This document shows, in pieces, positions 1 through 8,821 of a stretch of 64,000 nt of DNA. Within the stretch, counting starts at the first letter, position 1. Each line of letters starts with the position of its first letter. The position numbers and the translations under genes are program-made. The DNA is from JAJYKC01 sp963823105 (GTDB lineage Bacteria; Acidobacteriota; Terriglobia; Bryobacterales; Bryobacteraceae), in the NCBI GenBank assembly GCA_963823105.1, contig CAWGKC010000005.1, positions 620,001 through 684,000 on the forward strand. Reading direction: 5' to 3'. The notes under the pieces were generated by a model. That model saw nothing but the letters and a program-made list of their open reading frames with translations. It was not told where the DNA came from and searched no databases.

Positions 1-2216
1 TTGCCGTCCACGTTCCAGGCCACTCCGACGCGCGGTCCGAACTTATTCAGGAACGGGCTGCCCACGGTGGTGGGATAGCCGTTTTGTCCGGCGAACTCCA
101 CCACGCCTTGCGGGACGATGCCGGTGACGCCGGCCGCCAGCGGGTTCACGGCTTGTCCGTTGAAGCCGGTAACCATGCCGTTGTTGGCCTCGCTTAGTCC
201 CAACTCGCGCTCCCAGCGCAGGCCGAAGTTAAGAGTCAGACGGCTCGACAGGCGGAAGTCATCCTGGATGTAAAGGCCGTAGTAATTGGCGATGTCGGTG
301 AGCTTGGTGGAGGTGTAACCGGTGGCGGACTGGGGGTAACCGAGGAGGAGGTCGGCCAAGTCGGCTCCGCCCGTGCCGGAGCTCAGCGCGCTCGATTGGG
401 TGAAGATTCCGTTGAAGGCGAAGTTTCCGGAGCTGTCGTTGAAGTCGTTCCCGGCGGCCTTGATGCGGCGGAAGTCGAAGCCGGCGGTCAGGCTGTGCCG
501 GCCTTTGTACTTCGACAGACTGGCGGAGAAGTTATCGGAGGCGTGAACGTAGTAGGAGTTACTGTCGTCCACTCCCAGCGTGTACTGGGACGACATCGCC
601 ACGTAAGGGAACGTGGGCGACGGGATGCTGTTGACAAACGCCGGGCTGAATCCCAGATTGGCGGGATTGTAACCCTGGCTGGCCTGGTAGGTGTAATTCG
701 GGAAGCGATTGAAACCGTAGCGCACGGCAAGCACGGTGGTGGGGTCGAGCGTGAAGATGTTGTTGAGTTGCGTGGTGTCGACGCGCCGTTGCAGCCGCCA
801 TTGGTCGGGCGTCGAAGCGGAGTTGAACCAGGTGTTGCCGGGCTCCAGGGAAAAATAGCGCAGGTAGCTGACGCTGGCGCGCCACCAGGAGGTGAAGTCC
901 TCGTCGAGGCGGGCGGTGAACTGGCTGGCGCGATCCGGCAATTGGGCCGAGGCGCTTAAGTTCGGCGCGCCATAGTAAGACGAAGTGGATGTGGGCAGGG
1001 CGTAGGTGGAGGCGATGTTCAACCCGACGGGATTCAACATGCTGGTAGGGATGATGTTACCGGCGAAGGGCGCGCGCGTACACACGCCAGAGGCGTTACA
1101 AGTGGAACTGAGCGGATTGTAAATGGTTTGCAGTCCGCCGCCGCGGGCGAAGCTTTGCGAGAAATTTCCGACGCGCTCAAGCGCCGTCGGCGCGGTGAAT
1201 TGCGAGGAGTCCGACTGGGTATCGTCGTAGTGCTCGACCGCCAGCCAGAAGAACGTCTTATTCTTGCCGTCGTAAATCTTCGGGATGTCCACTTTCCCGC
1301 CGAAGCTCGCGCCCCAGGTGTCGTTGGGTTGGTTGGCGATGGGGATGCCGGCGGCGTTATTGAAGAAGTTATTGGCGTCCCACGCGGTGCGGCGCAGGTG
1401 TCCGTATAGGCTGCCATGATACTCGTTGGCGCCGGACTTCATCAGGGTATTGAACATCCCGCCGCCGGTGCGGGCCATCGCCGCGTCGTAGGTGTTGGCC
1501 TGGATCTTCACCTCTTCCACCGCTTCGATCGACGGAATGATGATGGCGCGATTGGTGGCGTCGGTGATCGGGATGCCGTCCAAAAGATAGTTGTTGCCGC
1601 GCACCGGACCGCCGGCGATGGAAATTTGCGAGGAGCCGCTCTGGTCCTCCATGCGGTTATAGGCTGGATTACCCACCGGCATGACGTTCTGAACGAGCTT
1701 GGACATCATGAACGGATTGCGGCCGAGGTTCGGCAGATTCACCAGTTTCTGGTTGTCGATCACTTGGCCTTGCGATGCGTTCGAGGTTTCAACCATCGGA
1801 ACGTCCTCGGTGACGGTGACGCTTTCGGAGACGTTGCCGATCTCCAATTTCAAGTCGAGGGTAAGAAATTCCTGAGTGCCGACGATAATGCCCTTTTGTT
1901 CATAGCGCTTAAAGCTGGGAATTTCGGCGGAGATCGTGTAAGTGGCCGGGTCGAGGTCGCTAAAGACAAAGGAGCCTTCGGCATTGGACACCGTGGAGCG
2001 CACCACGCCGGTGGCCGAGTTCCGCAGCGCCACATTGACATTCGGCAGCGCCGCGCCCTGGACGTCGGTGATCGTTCCGCGGACGCCTCCCAAATAGGAC
2101 TGGGCGGCCATCGAGCCGGCGAGCAAAAGACAAGCCCAGAAAACGCGGAACGGGCCAAGACGCGAAGGAACTCCGCGATTTACGCCAATCTGTAAAGAAC
2201 CCCTGAGAGCTTGCAT
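1..2216 (-). CDS. TonB-dependent receptor, Oar-like, C-terminal part beyond the window
   Basis: Outer-membrane TonB-dependent transporter of the Oar-like type. The minus-strand frame is open from the ATG at 2216 to the window edge, giving 738 codons. After a signal peptide ending near AAQSYLGG comes a carboxypeptidase-regulatory beta-sandwich (about residues 38-115: GTITDVQGAALPNVNV, then YTISAEIPSFKRYEQKG). A plug domain follows, with the typical NLGRNPFMMSKL, YLLDGIPITDATN and GANEYHGSLYGHLR stretches, and then the start of the beta-barrel (IQDDFRLSSRLTLNFGLRWE). The ATG has an AGAGGAGA ribosome-binding sequence just upstream. Substrate unknown; in Acidobacteria such receptors are usually assumed to take up glycans or metal chelates. 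No frameshift is seen in the visible part. Confidence 0.9.
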   Translation of the reverse strand, partial: MQALRGSLQIGVNRGVPSRLGPFRVFWACLLLAGSMAAQSYLGGVRGTITDVQGAALPNVNVALRNSATGVVRSTVSNAEGSFVFSDLDPATYTISAEIPSFKRYEQKGIIVGTQEFLTLDLKLEIGNVSESVTVTEDVPMVETSNASQGQVIDNQKLVNLPNLGRNPFMMSKLVQNVMPVGNPAYNRMEDQSGSSQISIAGGPVRGNNYLLDGIPITDATNRAIIIPSIEAVEEVKIQANTYDAAMARTGGGMFNTLMKSGANEYHGSLYGHLRRTAWDANNFFNNAAGIPIANQPNDTWGASFGGKVDIPKIYDGKNKTFFWLAVEHYDDTQSDSSQFTAPTALERVGNFSQSFARGGGLQTIYNPLSSTCNASGVCTRAPFAGNIIPTSMLNPVGLNIASTYALPTSTSSYYGAPNLSASAQLPDRASQFTARLDEDFTSWWRASVSYLRYFSLEPGNTWFNSASTPDQWRLQRRVDTTQLNNIFTLDPTTVLAVRYGFNRFPNYTYQASQGYNPANLGFSPAFVNSIPSPTFPYVAMSSQYTLGVDDSNSYYVHASDNFSASLSKYKGRHSLTAGFDFRRIKAAGNDFNDSSGNFAFNGIFTQSSALSSGTGGADLADLLLGYPQSATGYTSTKLTDIANYYGLYIQDDFRLSSRLTLNFGLRWERELGLSEANNGMVTGFNGQAVNPLAAGVTGIVPQGVVEFAGQNGYPTTVGSPFLNKFGPRVGVAWNVDG

Positions 2217-2239
2217 CCGATTCTCCTCTGTCGAGCGTG

Positions 2240-2360
2240 ATGACCGGCGATGCGTTCGCCGGCGTACGGCCGCGATGCGGCCGATTGGCTCTCAACTCGG
2301 AGCAGTCGCCCTGAAACCTGGGGAAGATCCCGCCGATGAGGTCCGGCGGCAAGCCGGACG
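2240..2360 (-). promoter_or_regulatory. Hairpin-rich 5' leader of the TonB receptor
   Basis: Three perfect stem-loops lie in the leader between the AT-rich stretch near 2380-2460 and the receptor start at 2216. They are a 7-bp stem with 5-nt loop at 2244-2262, a 6-bp stem with 3-nt loop at 2268-2282, and a 7-bp stem with 5-nt loop at 2341-2359. None is followed by a T-run, so they do not look like simple terminators. They may form a structured mRNA leader. No known riboswitch consensus is recognised. Confidence 0.35.
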
Positions 2361-2466
2361 GAGCTACATGAAAGAAGCCGGATGAGTATTTAAGAATTAA
2401 CTAACTAAGAAGTCGAATTTCTGTGAGTGTAGCACTAACTGGCGAATTTGTTACCACAAAAATGCA

Positions 2467-3240
2467 TCAAAAAAATTTATGACCTGCCTCATGATCCGCG
2501 TATTCGACGCTTGACAAAAACAAACCGCGGGCGGGAACCGAAGGGCCTGGATGGATGCCGCAGCCGGGCGTGAGGCGCGCGGCGATGTCCTCCGCCGAAA
2601 GGTTTCCTTTCCCGCCTTCGAGAAGCACGCCGGCGATATTGCGGACCATGTGCTTCAGAAAGCCGCTGCCCCGCACGCGGTAAATCAACCGCTCACCGCT
2701 GGTCTCGATGCGCGAGGAGAAGACGGTGCGGACCTTGGAGGCGCCCAGTTCGTCCTTGTCGTCCGCCGCGGCGAAAGCGGTGAAGTCGTGCTCGCCTTCG
2801 AAGGCCGGCGCCAGCGCGGTCATCGCGTCCACATCGAGCGGATAGGGGTGGTGCAGGACATAGCGGCGATCGAACGGCGGACACACCTCGCCGCGGAAGA
2901 TGCGGTATTCGTATGTCTTGGCGACGGCCTGGAAGCGCGGGTGGAAATCGGGCGCGGCCTCCGTCACCCGCGTCACGCGAATGTCGCGCGGCAGCAGACG
3001 GTTCATGGCGCGGCGCAGGTTATCCACCGGGATCGGGTTTTGGAGCGAGAAGGCCGCTACCTGAGCGAGGGCGTGTACTCCGGCGTCGGTGCGCCCGGAG
3101 CCGGCCACTCGCACCGCGTTTCCCTCGATGGCCGCGAGGGCGGTTTCGAGCGCGGCTTGAATCGTCGGCAGACCGGGCTGCACTTGCCAACCGTGGTACT
3201 CGGTGCCGTCGTAGGACAGCTCCACGCGGATACGGCGCAT
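2467..3240 (-). CDS. truA: tRNA pseudouridine(38-40) synthase TruA
   Basis: Converts uridines 38, 39 and 40 of the tRNA anticodon arm to pseudouridine in the cytoplasm. The 257-residue protein has the normal TruA length. It begins with the family pattern RIRVELSYDGTEYHGWQVQP and has the catalytic loop GRTDAGVHALAQ (the Asp is the conserved nucleophile) at about residues 49-60. Further landmarks are FHPRFQAVAKTYEYRI and GSGFLKHMVRNIAG. The gene starts 12 bases after the pyrE stop, so the two are probably cotranscribed. Confidence 0.97.
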   Translation of the reverse strand: MRRIRVELSYDGTEYHGWQVQPGLPTIQAALETALAAIEGNAVRVAGSGRTDAGVHALAQVAAFSLQNPIPVDNLRRAMNRLLPRDIRVTRVTEAAPDFHPRFQAVAKTYEYRIFRGEVCPPFDRRYVLHHPYPLDVDAMTALAPAFEGEHDFTAFAAADDKDELGASKVRTVFSSRIETSGERLIYRVRGSGFLKHMVRNIAGVLLEGGKGNLSAEDIAARLTPGCGIHPGPSVPARGLFLSSVEYADHEAGHKFF

Positions 3241-3252
3241 GGCGGCGGCCGT

Positions 3253-3846
3253 CTACGCCGCGCGCGAACCCGGCTTCACCGCCGGAATGCCTTCCCGGCA
3301 CAGCGGGCACTCCCCAGGCGGATAAGCCTGGACGCGCATCGTGTGCAGCGCCACGCGCGGCACGCCCAGGTCCGCGCCGCCGCCGCCGCGGTCGATAATA
3401 GAGCCGGCGGCGAGCACGTTCGCTCCCGCGCCGCGAGCGATATCGATCACCTCGCCCAAGCTCCCTCCCGTGGTGACCACATCCTCCACGACAACGACGT
3501 TCTCCCCCGGCGTCAACGTGAACCCGCGCCGCAGCGCCATTTTGCCGGCGGCGTCCCGCTCCGTAAAGAGAAACCGCGCGCCCATCGCCCGCGCCACTTC
3601 GTGTCCGATAATCAGGCCTCCGAGCGCCGGAGCCATCACCGCCGCGACGGTTTCGCCGCCGGAGAGAACGCGCAAGCTTGCGGCCAGCATCCTGCCCAGC
3701 CGTTCGGCTAGGGCCGGGAACTGCAGCACCAGCGCCGATTGCAAATACTCCGGACTGTGCATCCCGCTGGTGAGGCGAAAGTGCCCTTTGAGGTACGCTC
3801 CCGTTTCCTCGAACAGCTTCAATACCGGCGGCAACGCTTCCACCAT
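3253..3846 (-). CDS. pyrE: Orotate phosphoribosyltransferase
   Basis: Transfers a phosphoribosyl group from PRPP to orotate in de novo pyrimidine synthesis. The PRPP-binding motif VVVVEDVVTTGGS lies in the second half, and the N-terminal GHFRLTSGMHSPEYLQ substrate-loop region is typical of the longer OPRTases. I chose the ATG at 3846 (MVEALPPVLK), giving 197 residues. The frame is open a further 31 codons upstream, but that extension has no family resemblance. A proline- and cysteine-containing tail (YPPGECPLCREG) follows the catalytic domain. First gene of a pyrE-truA unit. Confidence 0.93.
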   Translation of the reverse strand: MVEALPPVLKLFEETGAYLKGHFRLTSGMHSPEYLQSALVLQFPALAERLGRMLAASLRVLSGGETVAAVMAPALGGLIIGHEVARAMGARFLFTERDAAGKMALRRGFTLTPGENVVVVEDVVTTGGSLGEVIDIARGAGANVLAAGSIIDRGGGGADLGVPRVALHTMRVQAYPPGECPLCREGIPAVKPGSRAA

Positions 3847-4155
3847 AATCCACACTATATCATCCCGGTTTAAGACCACTGTTTCCCGGAATCGGACACT
3901 TCCAGTCAGTCGCCAAGCCGGGGGGGCCAACATGGGCAACCACTTACGCCGCTGGAGGGGTGGCCCCAGGCGTGCCCCATGCCCCGCTGACGATTTATGG
4001 AACGGACCGCCGCCGGTTTGCGTGTTTTCCCCATGAAGCCCCTTGTGCCTGAGCGCGTGCAGCCGCTTGACATATTGGCCTACCTAATTTAAGTTAGGTG
4101 GATATCGTCGCCCTCGTGTACGTAAATTTGGAAGGTGTCTGTCTTTAGGGAGGTT
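3847..4155. promoter_or_regulatory. Divergent pyrE / TolC intergenic region with promoter and near-palindrome
   Basis: No gene is seen here. On the plus strand a perfect -35 hexamer TTGACA lies at 4067-4072. A near-perfect palindrome, ACCTAATTTAAGTTAGGT, spans 4082-4099 (one asymmetric pair), where a -10 region would be expected; the best -10 (TAAGTT, 4090-4095, 17-base spacer) is weak. A palindrome over the -10 is a classic place for a repressor site, so the downstream TolC pair may be controlled by a dimeric regulator. No regulator gene is adjacent. Confidence 0.45.
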
Positions 4156-6045
4156 ATGAAACGAACCCATTCGCTTCGGCCCGCGTGGTGTGCCTTGGCG
4201 GCGCTGTCGTCCACGATGGTTTTCGGGGGCCAGGAAATCGGGGTGGCGAAAGGCAAGGGAATCGGGGCCGTGATCCGGCCGTATCGCGCTCCCAGCTTCG
4301 CGCCCATCGATTTGTCCAATTCCAGCCGGCTGGAGGCGTTAACGCGCGACGGGAAAATTTATCTATCCCTGGAGGACGCCATTGCGCTGGCGCTTGAAAA
4401 CAACATCGACATCGCCACGGTGCGCTACGACCCTCTAATCGCCCAGCAGGATTTGAAACGCGCCCAAAGCGGCGGGCTCGTCCGCGGGGCGCCCACCACC
4501 ATTTATCAGGGTCCCGCCAGCGCCACCCAGGTGAGCCAGAACGCGATCATTTCCACCGGCGTGACGAACACGGTGGGCAGCGGGCTTTCGCAGCTTGGGC
4601 CGGCGATTCCCGCGCTCGATCCGGTGGTCTCCGGATCTTTGCTCCGCACGCATACCACGTTTATTTCCCCGAACGTATTTCAGATCGGAACGACGGCGCT
4701 GCAGACCAACGCCACTCAGTTCAACGTCTCGCTGGCCAAAAATTTCATTAACGGCGGGTCGGCAACCCTAACCTTCTCCAACAATCTCGTCTACCAGAAC
4801 ACCTACCTCAACGACATCAATCCTCAGCGCAATGCCATGCTGGACCTCACTATTTTTCAGCCGCTGCTCCAAGGCTTCGCGCGGTCGGTGAACAACCGCG
4901 ACATCCGCATCGCCCGCAACGAAGTGAAGACGGCCGACACGGTCTTCGAGCAGCAGGTGATCTCCACCGTGACGAACGTGATCGGGCTTTATTGGGATCT
5001 GGTGAGCTTCAACGAAGCCGTAAAATACGCCCAACAGAACCTCGCCCTGGCGCAGCAGAGCTACGACGACAACAAGCGCCAGGTGGAGATCGGCACCCTG
5101 GCGCAGATCGAGATCACGCGGGCGGCGGCGGAGGTGGCGGCGCGGCAGCAGGACGTCACCGTGGCCGAAACCAACGAAATGGAGCAGGAAACGATCCTCA
5201 AGAACACGTTGAGCAGAAACGGCGTCAGCGCCGCGGCCGCGGCGGCGCGGCTCATTCCCACCGACACCATTCAAGTGCCGGAGAAGGACGAGATCCCCTC
5301 GCTTCAGGAGCTGTACGAGCAGGCGCTGGCGCACAGGCCGGAGTTGACGCAGAGCGGATTGTCGGTGGACAACAGCAAGATCCAGTTACAGGGAACCAAG
5401 AACGAGTTGCTGCCCTCGCTCGGCTTGTTCTTGGAATTTACCAATCACGGCCTGGCCGGAGACGTGAATAGCATTACCGCTCCGGGGCCGAATTTCCCGC
5501 CCTATTTTCCCAATCCGGTTCCGTTCTTTATCGGGGGCAACGGAGCGGCGCTGGCGCAATTATTTAACCACAACTTTCTCAACTACAACATCGGCATTTC
5601 GCTGAATATTCCCTTCCGCAACCGGGCGGCGCAATCCGATTACGCGCACGATCAACTGACTCTGCGCGAGGCGGAGATTTCTTACCGGCAACAGGCCAAG
5701 CAGGTGAAGTTGGACGTGCAGAACGCGGTGATGACGCTGCGCCAGTCGCGCGCGCAATTTGAAACTTCCGTCCGGCAGCGAATTTTACAGGAGCGCACGC
5801 TCGACGCCGAGCAGAAGAAATACAAGCTGGGCGCATCGACGACGCTGCTGGTCATCCAGGCTCAGCGCGATCTGGCGCAGGCGCAATCGAACGAAGTGAC
5901 GGCCGAGAGCACTTACCAGAAAGCGCGCGTAAACATGGACGTGGCCACCGGAGGCATCCTGAACGCGTACCACGTGAAGATCGAGGAAGCCCGATCGGGC
6001 AAGGTGGCGCGCCCGCCATCGGCGATTCCCCCGGCAGGGCAGTAG
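4156..6045 (+). CDS. TolC-family outer-membrane efflux protein (copy 1)
   Basis: Outer-membrane channel of the TolC/OEP family, expected to form trimeric tunnels working with an inner-membrane pump and adaptor. About 629 residues, with a signal peptide (MKRTHSLRPAWCALAALSS) and two OEP repeats. Diagnostic stretches are ISLEDAIALALENNIDI-like near residue 75, LGLYWDLVSFNEA, VEIGTLAQIEITRAAAE, NIPFRNRAAQSDYAHD and KYKLGASTTLLVIQAQRDL. The ATG at 4156 follows AGGGAGG closely (2 bases). A GTG at 4135 would add seven residues and is the alternative. Three bases separate its stop from an open extension of copy 2. No adaptor or pump gene is adjacent. Confidence 0.92.
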   Translation: MKRTHSLRPAWCALAALSSTMVFGGQEIGVAKGKGIGAVIRPYRAPSFAPIDLSNSSRLEALTRDGKIYLSLEDAIALALENNIDIATVRYDPLIAQQDLKRAQSGGLVRGAPTTIYQGPASATQVSQNAIISTGVTNTVGSGLSQLGPAIPALDPVVSGSLLRTHTTFISPNVFQIGTTALQTNATQFNVSLAKNFINGGSATLTFSNNLVYQNTYLNDINPQRNAMLDLTIFQPLLQGFARSVNNRDIRIARNEVKTADTVFEQQVISTVTNVIGLYWDLVSFNEAVKYAQQNLALAQQSYDDNKRQVEIGTLAQIEITRAAAEVAARQQDVTVAETNEMEQETILKNTLSRNGVSAAAAAARLIPTDTIQVPEKDEIPSLQELYEQALAHRPELTQSGLSVDNSKIQLQGTKNELLPSLGLFLEFTNHGLAGDVNSITAPGPNFPPYFPNPVPFFIGGNGAALAQLFNHNFLNYNIGISLNIPFRNRAAQSDYAHDQLTLREAEISYRQQAKQVKLDVQNAVMTLRQSRAQFETSVRQRILQERTLDAEQKKYKLGASTTLLVIQAQRDLAQAQSNEVTAESTYQKARVNMDVATGGILNAYHVKIEEARSGKVARPPSAIPPAGQ

Positions 6046-6072
6046 ACGATGAAATGGAATAGGAGAGGGAGC

Positions 6073-8004
6073 ATGAGAACCGCGCAACAGTTATTGGCGA
6101 TATTGGGAGTGCTGCTGGTGGCCGCGCCGCCGGCCCTGCCGTCGGACAAGACCGAGAACGGCATCACCATCCATTCACCGACAGGCGGCGGACCCGCCGG
6201 CGGATTCCTCCATTGGTATCGCGGGCGGCAGGTGGACCCGATCAATCTAACCGACACCGGACGCCTCGACGGCCTCATCCGCGCCGGCAATATTTATCTC
6301 TCGCTCCAGGACGCCATCGCCATCGCGCTTGAAAATAATCTCGACATCGCCGTGCAGCGCTACGGCCCGCTGGTGGCCGACGAGGATCTGCTCCGCGCGC
6401 AAAGCGGCGGCGTCCTGCGCGGCGTGGCTCAATCGGTGCAGAACGGCGTCAACAGCGCGGGCCAGGGCGTGAACGGCGGCGCGTTGGGAAACGCCTCCGG
6501 AACCACCAGCAGCGGCGGCGGAGGTGGAGCTTCGAACGTAAACGGCATCATCTCCCAATTGGGTCCCACCACGCCTAACCTCGATCCCGTCCTCCAGGGC
6601 TTCTTCGGATACTTCCACCAGACATCGCCGCAAACCAGCACCTTCCTCACCGGCACCACCTCGCTCGTCAGCCAGACCGATATTTACAACACCACTCTGA
6701 CCCAGGGATTTCTGTCCGGCGCCAATGCCACGCTGTCCTACGACAACCGTTATCTGAACCAGAACTCGATTCGCAACAACATCAATCCGTCCTGGAACGT
6801 CGCTCTCGATTTGACCGTGAGTCAGCACCTGCTGCAGGGCTTCGGCTTCGCCGTGAATAACCGCAACATTCGCATTTCGCGCAACGAGATGCGCATCTCC
6901 GATCTGGTTTTCCGCGAGCAGGTCATCTCCACCGTCGCCAATATCGTCCAGCTTTATTGGGATCTGGTGAGCTTTAATGAAAACGTCCGCTACGCGAGCC
7001 AGAATCTCGCGCTTTCGCAAAAAACGTACCAGGACAATAAGAAGCAAGTGGATATCGGCACTCTCGCGCCCATCGAGATCACGCGCGCCGAAGCCGAGCA
7101 GGCCGCCCGCGAACAGGACGTCACCGTCGCCGAGACCAACGTTTTACAGCAGGAGACGATCATCAAGAACGCGCTCAGCCGGAACGGAATGGCCAGCCCG
7201 GCGGTGGCCGCCGCGCGGATCATCCCCACCGATAAGATCCGCGTTCCCGACAGCGACAACGTGCCCCCGCTGCCGGACTTGTTCGACGTGGCGATGAAAA
7301 ATCGTCTGGAGTTGGAGCAGACCCGGCTCAACGTGGACAGCAACAAGATCCAGATCGAGGGGCTGAAAAACGGTTTGCTGCCGACGGTGGACGCCTTCGG
7401 CGAATTGACACAGAACGGACAGACGGGGCAGATTTTCGAAAAGGGCGTTCAGGGCGGCGCCGGTCTTCCCGATCCCTATTTCGTCGGCGGTTATGGCGGA
7501 GCGGCCGCGCAGGCTTTCCGCCGGAATTTCCCCAACTACGCGATCGGAGTGCAGTACAACATTCCATTGCGCAACCGCTCCGCGCAGGCCGACTACGCCT
7601 ACAACAATCTGACGCTGCGCCAGTCGCAGTTGAGCATGCAGAAGCAGGTCAACCAGGTGCGCGTGGACGTCCAGAACGCCGCCATCGGAGTGCAACAGGC
7701 GCGGGCGCGCTACTTGACGGCGGTGAAACAGCGCGTGCTGCAGGAGGAAACGCTCGACGGCGAGCAGAAGAAATACAAGCTCGGCGCCTCGACGACGTTC
7801 AACGTCATCCAGGCCCAGCGCGATCTGGCCCAGGCGCAATCGAACGAAGTCGCCGCCGCCAGCCAATATGAAAAAGCCACGGTGAGCCTGCAAGTGGCCA
7901 CGGGCCAAGTGCTTTCGGCCTATCGCGTCGACATGGGCGAAGCGCGCAACGGCAAAGTGGCGCGCGCCTCGGAATTGCCGCCTGTGGAAGCGCCGAAGCC
8001 GTAG
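6073..8004 (+). CDS. TolC-family outer-membrane efflux protein (copy 2)
   Basis: Paralogue of the preceding gene with the same order of motifs: YLSLQDAIAIALENNLDI, YWDLVSFNENVRYA, VDIGTLAPIEITRAEAEQ, NIPLRNRSAQADYAYN and KYKLGASTTFNVIQAQRDL. A glycine/serine-rich insertion lies near residues 140-160. The ATG at 6073 has a good AGGAGAGGGA ribosome-binding site, so I prefer it to the ATG at 6049, which would add eight residues. It gives 643 residues with a signal peptide ending near PALPSD. The two copies form a tandem duplication and are probably cotranscribed. Partner pump components must lie elsewhere. Confidence 0.92.
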   Translation: MRTAQQLLAILGVLLVAAPPALPSDKTENGITIHSPTGGGPAGGFLHWYRGRQVDPINLTDTGRLDGLIRAGNIYLSLQDAIAIALENNLDIAVQRYGPLVADEDLLRAQSGGVLRGVAQSVQNGVNSAGQGVNGGALGNASGTTSSGGGGGASNVNGIISQLGPTTPNLDPVLQGFFGYFHQTSPQTSTFLTGTTSLVSQTDIYNTTLTQGFLSGANATLSYDNRYLNQNSIRNNINPSWNVALDLTVSQHLLQGFGFAVNNRNIRISRNEMRISDLVFREQVISTVANIVQLYWDLVSFNENVRYASQNLALSQKTYQDNKKQVDIGTLAPIEITRAEAEQAAREQDVTVAETNVLQQETIIKNALSRNGMASPAVAAARIIPTDKIRVPDSDNVPPLPDLFDVAMKNRLELEQTRLNVDSNKIQIEGLKNGLLPTVDAFGELTQNGQTGQIFEKGVQGGAGLPDPYFVGGYGGAAAQAFRRNFPNYAIGVQYNIPLRNRSAQADYAYNNLTLRQSQLSMQKQVNQVRVDVQNAAIGVQQARARYLTAVKQRVLQEETLDGEQKKYKLGASTTFNVIQAQRDLAQAQSNEVAAASQYEKATVSLQVATGQVLSAYRVDMGEARNGKVARASELPPVEAPKP

Positions 8005-8051
8005 GGGAGCGCGCAAATCGTATCGCGGTAGAATGGGAGCGTTGGCTGCCA

Positions 8052-8303
8052 ATGAGTCAGGTCACGTTTTCCGTACCGGATGAGATCCTGCTTGCCTTGA
8101 AGGCCACGCCCGAGTTGCTTGCGGCCAGAATTCGACTTGCCGCCGCCATCAAGCTGTACGAAATAGGCCAGCTTTCATCGGGCGCGGCCGCCCAGCTCGC
8201 CGGCGTGCCGAAGCCATATTTCCTCGCCCGCTTGGCGGATTATGGCGTGAACACGTTCGACCTCACCGAAGCGGAACTGCTTCACGATATCAATAGTGCG
8301 TGA
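8052..8303 (+). CDS. UPF0175-family antitoxin-like protein
   Basis: 83 residues. The family pattern is clear: an N-terminal strand (VTFSVPDEILLAL), then LAAAIKLYEIGQLSSGAAAQLAGVPKPYFLARLADYG, a small helix-turn-helix-like unit. UPF0175 proteins usually precede a DUF3368/PIN-type toxin and are taken as antitoxins and autoregulators. That arrangement is present here: the next gene overlaps by 8 bases. Confidence 0.85.
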   Translation: MSQVTFSVPDEILLALKATPELLAARIRLAAAIKLYEIGQLSSGAAAQLAGVPKPYFLARLADYGVNTFDLTEAELLHDINSA

Positions 8304-8811
8304 GGCAGTTTGCGACACGTCGCCGATCCAGTACCTGCACCAGATCGGTTTCCTGCATTTACTGGTCGAGTTTTACACTCGAAGCATCGTTCCTCCGGCT
8401 GTCGCCGATGAACTGGAGCGTGGCAGATCGCTTGGTGTCGATTTGCCGGACGTCCGCGCACTGCCGTGGATGACCATTCAGGCCCCGGAAGGGTTAAGCA
8501 AGGTGTCCACGCCGGAGCGCCTGGGAGCCGGGGAAAAGGAAGTGCTGGCATTGGGATCGCAGCTTCCGGGCGCCGTGCTGATCCTGGATGAACGGCTTGG
8601 GCGATTACACGCCCAGGCGTTGCAGTTGACCTTCACGGGCACATTGGGAATCCTATCGCGAGCAAAAGCGGAAGGAAGGATCCACCGCATCGAGCCCCTT
8701 GCTTGCACATCTGGATCGTTTGGGGTTCCGCTTGTCGGCGAAAACACGCGCGGCCGTCCTGAGGCAGGCTGGCGAATGAAATCGGGGCGCTGCTTTTTTC
8801 CACTCATTTAA
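8296..8811 (+). CDS. DUF3368 PIN-like toxin with a C-terminal frameshift
   Basis: PIN-fold ribonuclease-like toxin paired with the upstream UPF0175 protein. The GTG at 8296 gives a frame with the first acidic residue in VCDTSPI, SIVPPAVADEL, GAGEKEVLAL and the second acidic cluster VLILDERLGRLHA. From about position 8698 this frame loses family character (ACTSGSFGVPL). The next frame continues with exactly the family ending, AHLDRLGFRLSAKTRAAVLR, and stops at 8779. Removing one T at 8699-8700 would join the two. So this is either a one-base sequencing error or a mutation that replaces the last 24 residues. Confidence 0.8.
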   Translation: MREAVCDTSPIQYLHQIGFLHLLVEFYTRSIVPPAVADELERGRSLGVDLPDVRALPWMTIQAPEGLSKVSTPERLGAGEKEVLALGSQLPGAVLILDERLGRLHAQALQLTFTGTLGILSRAKAEGRIHRIEPLACTSGSFGVPLVGENTRGRPEAGWRMKSGRCFFPLI

Positions 8812-8821
8812 AGCGTCTGTC

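Noticed and set aside
4067..4099. TolC promoter palindrome as a second MntR site
   Set aside because: The half-sites are in the opposite order (ACCTAA...TTAGGT instead of TTAGG...CCTAA), so the same regulator is not expected to bind.
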